This document shows positions 7,266 through 10,099 of a stretch of DNA of 10,099 nucleotides, in pieces. Below the pieces are notes generated by a model. It was not told the DNA's origin. It was given only the letters and a program-made list of their open reading frames with translations, and ran no database searches. Both the position numbers and the translations under genes were made by a program. This DNA comes from Roseovarius sp. (GTDB lineage: Bacteria > Pseudomonadota > Alphaproteobacteria > Rhodobacterales > Rhodobacteraceae), in the NCBI GenBank assembly GCA_007125415.1, contig SLDH01000323.1:1-10099 (forward strand), read 5' to 3'. Numbering within the stretch: position 1 is the stretch's first letter; each line of letters starts with the position of its first letter.

Positions 7266-7952
7266 TCAGTTGGGGCCGGACCAACGCCCGGGCATGCCGG
7301 TCTGAGTGGTCCTTTGCGGCGCGCGGACGCGCCCCAGAATGGCCATCGGCCCGGCCAGCACGCGGCTGAGCATGCTGTTGTTTCGCACCTGCGCCTTGAT
7401 GCCTTCGATCCGCATCACACCCTCGATGCGCCGGTCGAGAAAGGCCCAGGTGGCTTCATGCCCCTCGCTCTCGTCGCCCAGCCAGTAGAGCACGGTAGCG
7501 CTGTAGACGCCCGAGAGCGTGGCGCGTTTCGTATACCAGTTGATGTCGTCGGAGCTGTCGCCAAGCGCCTGCCAGATCTTGTCGGCTGTCCCCCAGACCA
7601 GTTGCGCGCCATCCGCGGCATATTGCGGCAGCGCAAAGAGCGTGGCCCCGCGGCGCACAAGCTCCTTGTCTTCCACCGCTTCGAGCCGGAGCCGCACCGC
7701 CAGCGCCACCCGGTCGCGAAAGCGCATGTCTTGCAGATCAGCCTCTGCAAGGGCCTGCAGCATCGCCGCATCGCCTGCCTCGTGATAGGCGATGGCAAGG
7801 CTGACCGCGCCGCGCGGGCAGGTGGCGCGCGCAATGCCGGGGCTGACACCGGCATCGGTGATGGCGGCCTGGAAACTTGCCTCGCTCCAGCCGTCAAAGG
7901 GCACATGCGGCAGGATCGCTCGCAGCAGCTTCTCTTTCGGAGCCTCATTCAT
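7266..7952 (-). CDS. coq9: COQ9-family ubiquinone biosynthesis accessory protein
   Basis: The 228-residue protein has the two-part layout of bacterial COQ9 proteins. A TetR-like helical N-terminal half contains GWSEASFQAAITDAGVS at 21-37. The C-terminal half carries the family's diagnostic segment: YAADGAQLVWGTADKIWQAL (111-130), DSSDDINWYTKRATLSGVY (132-150) and TWAFLDRRIEGVMRIE (168-183). COQ9 binds isoprenoid lipids and, in eukaryotes, presents ubiquinone intermediates to the COQ7 hydroxylase; the bacterial proteins are assumed to act similarly at the membrane. No signal peptide is seen, as expected for a peripheral cytoplasmic protein. ATG 7952 is preceded by GGGGAGG at a good distance. 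It is the first gene of the four-gene minus-strand operon and is head-to-head with rpsU across 135 bp. Confidence 0.93.
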   Translation of the reverse strand: MNEAPKEKLLRAILPHVPFDGWSEASFQAAITDAGVSPGIARATCPRGAVSLAIAYHEAGDAAMLQALAEADLQDMRFRDRVALAVRLRLEAVEDKELVRRGATLFALPQYAADGAQLVWGTADKIWQALGDSSDDINWYTKRATLSGVYSATVLYWLGDESEGHEATWAFLDRRIEGVMRIEGIKAQVRNNSMLSRVLAGPMAILGRVRAPQRTTQTGMPGRWSGPN

Positions 7953-8005
7953 ATCGTTCGCCTCCCCCTGGTCCGGGCATGCGGGTTTGTCCGCACGCTA
8001 CACAC

Positions 8006-8034
8006 TAGACAAAACTAGGGCATGTTGCTATACG
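8006..8034 (+). promoter_or_regulatory. Predicted sigma-70-type promoter of rpsU
   Basis: A -35 box TAGACA (8006-8011, 5 of 6 to TTGACA) is followed by exactly 17 bases and a -10 box TATACG (8029-8034, 4 of 6). The -10 is preceded by TGC, giving an extended -10 (TGnTAT). Transcription should start near 8041, leaving a leader of about 47 bases before rpsU. This is the best promoter match seen in the window and suits a highly expressed ribosomal protein gene. Confidence 0.6.
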
Positions 8035-8073
8035 GCCCATTCCTGCAAATCCTTGCAACTCAAACCTAGAAAG

Positions 8074-8087
8074 GTGGTGAAAACCAC
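8074..8087 (+). promoter_or_regulatory. Hairpin over the rpsU ribosome binding site
   Basis: GTGGT (8074-8078) pairs perfectly with ACCAC (8083-8087) around a GAAA tetraloop (8079-8082), and the start codon follows at once at 8088. The ribosome binding site AAGGTGGTGA (8071-8080) matches AAGGAGGTGA in 9 of 10 positions, so more than half of it is in the stem and loop. The stem is only 5 bp, but the GNRA loop would stabilise it. It could limit initiation or be a site for feedback control. Confidence 0.4.
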
Positions 8088-8294
8088 ATGCAGGTATCGG
8101 TTCGTGACAACAATGTCGATCAGGCACTTCGTGCGCTGAAGAAAAAACTGCAGCGTGAAGGCGTTTTTCGTGAAATGAAGCTCAAGCAGCATTTCGAGAA
8201 ACCTTCCGAGAAGAAAGCCCGCGAGAAAGCCGAGGCCATTCGTCGTGCGCGCAAGCTCGCGCGGAAAAAGGCCCAGCGCGAAGGCTTGCTCTGA
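8088..8294 (+). CDS. rpsU: 30S ribosomal protein S21
   Basis: This 68-residue, highly basic protein is unmistakably bS21. It begins [20 protein letters not shown], followed by [20 protein letters not shown] and a Lys/Arg-rich helical tail ending in QREGLL. S21 binds late to the small ribosomal subunit near the 3' end of 16S rRNA and aids initiation. Length and sequence are normal for Alphaproteobacteria. The gene stands alone: a predicted promoter lies upstream at 8006-8034, a near-perfect ribosome binding site (AAGGTGGTGA) ends seven bases before the ATG, and an intrinsic terminator follows at 8333-8368. It is not linked to dnaG and rpoD as in enterobacteria. Confidence 0.98.
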   Translation: MQVSVRDNNVDQALRALKKKLQREGVFREMKLKQHFEKPSEKKAREKAEAIRRARKLARKKAQREGLL

Positions 8295-8332
8295 GCAGAG
8301 CGGACAGCTGCGTTCGACGCATGAACATGACG

Positions 8333-8368
8333 ACCCCCGGGCGAAAGCTACCGGGGGTTTGTCGTTTT
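8333..8368 (+). terminator. Rho-independent terminator of rpsU
   Basis: CCCCCGG (8334-8340) pairs with CCGGGGG (8351-8357), extended by an A/T pair. An inner GC-GAAA-GC mini-stem caps it, and TTTGTCGTTTT follows. It lies about 40 bases after the rpsU stop. On the opposite strand no T-tract follows the stem, so it should stop rpsU transcription but not ispH transcription arriving from the right. The remaining bases up to the ispH stop (8369-8547) hold no gene that I can support. Confidence 0.85.
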
Positions 8369-8529
8369 GGACGGGTGCCTGACGAACGCGAGCGGGCAAC
8401 GATGCGCGCACCCGACGCCTCGGCGTGGTCGTCAACTGCGGTTGGGCATGTTACGCCAACCACGCGTCTTACCGCCCGAGGCACATACCCCGTCATTGGC
8501 AGGAGGTTGCGTGGCTCCGGACCTCGGAA

Positions 8530-8546
8530 GGCGCTCAGGATGCGCC
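8530..8546 (-). terminator. Weak hairpin just after the ispH stop
   Basis: GGCGC and GCGCC pair perfectly around a 7-base loop, starting two bases past the ispH TGA on the minus strand. Only two T residues follow on that strand, so it is at best a weak intrinsic terminator, or a 3' stabilising hairpin. No better stop signal for ispH was seen before the rpsU terminator region. Confidence 0.25.
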
Positions 8547-8547
8547 A

Positions 8548-9498
8548 TCAGGCAGGTTCGCGCAGCACGCGGGGCACCTTGAATTCCACGTTTTCCCGCG
8601 CTGTCTCGACCTGCTCGACCGTCACGTCGTAGCGGCCGCGGAACGCGTCGATCACCTCATTCACCAGCACTTCGGGGGCCGACGCACCCGCGGTGATCCC
8701 GATGCTGCGAATGCCTTCCAGCGCGCGCCAGTCGATATCGCTCGCGCGTTGCACCAGTTGCGCATAGGCGCATCCGCTGCGCGCGCCCACTTCGACGAGC
8801 CGCTGCGAGTTCGAGGAATTGGGCGCGCCCACGACCAGCATCGCCTCGACGTGACGGGCCATTTCCTTCACGGCTTCCTGACGGTTGGTCGTGGCGTAGC
8901 AGATGTCTTCCTTGTGCGGGCCGACAATGGCGGGAAAACGGATCTGCAGGGCCTCGACAATATCGCGCGTGTCGTCCACCGACAGGGTGGTCTGCGTGAC
9001 GAAAGCCAGCTTTCCGGCATCGCGCACGGCCACGGCCGCCACATCTTCCACGGTTTCCACGAGCAGGACCTCGCCCTCGGGCAACTGCCCCATGGTGCCG
9101 ACGGTTTCGGGATGGCCTTCATGGCCGATCATGATGATCTGCAGGCCGTTCTCGTGATGGCGTGCCGCCTCGATATGGACCTTGGACACGAGCGGGCAGG
9201 TGGCATCGACAAAGAGCATCTGCCGCCGCGCGGCCTCGTCCGGCACGGATTTGGGCACCCCATGCGCCGAGAAGATCACCGGGCGGTCAGCGGGGCACTC
9301 ATCAAGCTCTTCGACGAAAACAGCGCCTTTCGCACGCAGATCATCCACCACGAACCTGTTATGCACGATCTCGTGGCGTACAAAAACTGGCGCGCCCCAT
9401 TTCTCCAGCGCCATTTCGACGATCTTGATCGCCCGGTCCACACCTGCGCAAAAGCCCCGTGGGGCGGCGAGATAGAGGGTGAGAGGCGGTCTGATCAT
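8548..9498 (-). CDS. ispH: 4-hydroxy-3-methylbut-2-enyl diphosphate reductase (MEP pathway)
   Basis: The 316-residue protein is IspH (LytB). It reduces HMBPP to isopentenyl and dimethylallyl diphosphate in the last MEP-pathway step, using a 4Fe-4S cluster in the cytoplasm. The three cluster cysteines are present: Cys17 in APRGFCAGV, Cys101 in DATCP and Cys200 in [12 protein letters not shown]. Substrate-site motifs are RHEIVHN (41-47), [10 protein letters not shown] (76-85), GHEGHPE (125-131) with the essential Glu131, [11 protein letters not shown] (167-177) and [10 protein letters not shown]. Length is normal. AGGAG seven bases before ATG 9498 supports the start. It is transcribed alone, divergent from the amidase gene and convergent with rpsU. 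Its product feeds ubiquinone and undecaprenyl phosphate synthesis, which the COQ9 and glycan genes in this window draw on; that link is metabolic inference, not co-transcription. Confidence 0.97.
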   Translation of the reverse strand: MIRPPLTLYLAAPRGFCAGVDRAIKIVEMALEKWGAPVFVRHEIVHNRFVVDDLRAKGAVFVEELDECPADRPVIFSAHGVPKSVPDEAARRQMLFVDATCPLVSKVHIEAARHHENGLQIIMIGHEGHPETVGTMGQLPEGEVLLVETVEDVAAVAVRDAGKLAFVTQTTLSVDDTRDIVEALQIRFPAIVGPHKEDICYATTNRQEAVKEMARHVEAMLVVGAPNSSNSQRLVEVGARSGCAYAQLVQRASDIDWRALEGIRSIGITAGASAPEVLVNEVIDAFRGRYDVTVEQVETARENVEFKVPRVLREPA

Positions 9499-9592
9499 CG
9501 GTCAACTCCTGTTGGAACAGACCTAAAGTGTCAGGGCGCTCAGGTCCAGCCCCGGCTGGCGCTTGTGCATCGCGGCTGCACGGAAGGGCTAC

Positions 9593-9612
9593 GCAGACCA
9601 TTATCGGTCTGC
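9593..9612. promoter_or_regulatory. Inverted repeat between ispH and the amidase gene
   Basis: GCAGACC (9593-9599) and GGTCTGC (9606-9612) are perfect reverse complements around ATTATC. If one base (9592) is bulged, three further pairs (CTA/TAG) extend it to ten. Read on the minus strand, towards ispH, the centre is GATAAT, which is one base from a -10 consensus, though no matching -35 lies upstream. No T-run follows on either strand, so an operator or leader hairpin is likelier than a terminator. It lies about 80-100 bases from both start codons. Confidence 0.4.
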
Positions 9613-9693
9613 TAGTCTCGCGCGGTGGCGGCTGGATGGCGGGGCTCTGCTGCCCAGTTTATCGTCCCGCCGGATAACTGGAGGATTCGTGAG

Positions 9694-10099
9694 ATGAAGC
9701 TGGGGGAATATGCCTCGTATGATGGCCTGGGCCTTGCCGATCTGGTGTCGCGTGGCGAGATTTCGCCACGTGAGCTTGCGCAAGCCGCACTTGCGGCCAT
9801 CGAAGCGGCAGATGACAAGATCAACGCGGTAGTGGAGATTTATGAAGATCGAATCGCCGGGCTCGATGAGGCCAGCCTCGGCAGCGGCCCGTTTCGGGGC
9901 GTGCCATTCCTGATCAAGGATGTCGGCGGCCATGAAAAGGGTCGCAAGATCGAGTTTGGCTCGCGACTCTGCGAGGGCATGATCGGCGAGGTGGACACCA
10001 ACTATTACAAGCTCGCCCGTGCAGCCGGCCTCAATGTGCTGGGCCGGACCAATACGCCGGAATATTCCATCGCCGGTTCGGCGGAAAACCTGCTCTATG
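9694..10099 (+). CDS. Amidase-signature family enzyme, N-terminal part (3' end outside the window)
   Basis: The 135 visible codons match the N-terminal part of amidase-signature hydrolases, which split carboxamide bonds with a Ser-Ser-Lys triad. GLGLADLVSRGEISPRELAQ (11-30) is the usual opening helix pair. Then comes INAVVEIYED (44-53) and GPFRGVPFLIKDVGG (65-79), in which Lys75 is the catalytic lysine. FGSRLCEG (88-95), ARAAGLNVLGRTNTPEYS (108-125) and SAENLLY (129-135) follow. The Gly/Ser-rich block with the two catalytic serines would come next, beyond the right edge. GGAGG, nine bases before ATG 9694, fixes the start. The wording resembles amidases near 6-aminohexanoate cyclic-dimer hydrolase more than GatA, but that is recall and the substrate is unknown. 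No co-transcribed gatC-like gene precedes it. Confidence 0.9.
   Translation, partial: MKLGEYASYDGLGLADLVSRGEISPRELAQAALAAIEAADDKINAVVEIYEDRIAGLDEASLGSGPFRGVPFLIKDVGGHEKGRKIEFGSRLCEGMIGEVDTNYYKLARAAGLNVLGRTNTPEYSIAGSAENLLY

Noticed and set aside
6198..8018. A 606-codon plus-strand open frame, the longest in the window
   Set aside because: It runs antisense through three genes (a glycosyltransferase, the quinone reductase and coq9) with clear family motifs. Its His/Gly/Arg-rich translation has no recognisable domain.
8442..8463. GGTTGG/CCAACC inverted repeat in the rpsU-ispH gap as a terminator of ispH
   Set aside because: The stem is 6 bp with a 10-base loop, and no T-tract follows on either strand. 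It may be chance.
9509..9520. CTGTT-GG-AACAG palindrome before ispH
   Set aside because: The arms are only 5 bp and part of it is the ispH ribosome binding site. It is too short to separate from chance.
8425..9615. A 396-codon plus-strand open frame starting in the rpsU-ispH gap
   Set aside because: Almost all of it is antisense to ispH. The part in the gap (8425-8547) has no family resemblance and starts with GTG without a ribosome binding site.

Overview
The window looks like the chromosome of a G+C-rich alphaproteobacterium, most likely Rhodobacterales (roseobacter-type). The grounds are the codon and base composition, a COQ9-family protein, the S21 protein sequence, and a coq9/rpsU head-to-head pair that I recall from this group. 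No mobile element, tRNA, rRNA or CRISPR array is visible.

Left part (1-4285), an accessory-looking cell-surface or secondary-metabolite region. A type I polyketide synthase starts at 1520 on the minus strand and runs off the left edge; only its ketosynthase domain and the following linker are inside. Upstream of it lies a 328-bp AT-rich gap with two palindromes. Then comes a multi-pass membrane protein of the O-antigen ligase / Wzy polymerase type (1849-3327, minus). Divergent from that is a WecG/TagA/CpsF-family glycosyltransferase (3443-4285, plus).

Middle part (4293-7952), one tightly packed minus-strand operon read from 7952 downward: coq9, a PIG3-type NAD(P)H:quinone oxidoreductase, a DXD-type glycosyltransferase and a membrane-anchored family 2 glycosyltransferase. 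The gaps are 24 bp, 7 bp and a 4-base overlap. Two respiratory-quinone genes are thus joined to two surface-glycan genes, and the operon ends only 7 bp from the convergent wecG-like gene.

Right part (7953-10099), core genes: rpsU (plus) with a recognisable promoter, a hairpin over its ribosome binding site and a strong intrinsic terminator; ispH (minus), the last enzyme of the MEP isoprenoid pathway; and the 5' end of an amidase-signature enzyme (plus), cut by the right edge.

Taken together, isoprenoid and quinone functions (ispH, coq9, quinone reductase) border a glycan assembly locus (three glycosyltransferases and a polymerase/ligase) next to a PKS. Whether the PKS product is joined to the glycan or is an independent metabolite cannot be decided from this window. 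Sequence-level signals worth a second look are the rpsU start-site hairpin, three palindromes in gene-free DNA (1579-1597, 1752-1772, 9593-9612), and a TTG start inside an overlapping stop codon at 5231-5234.
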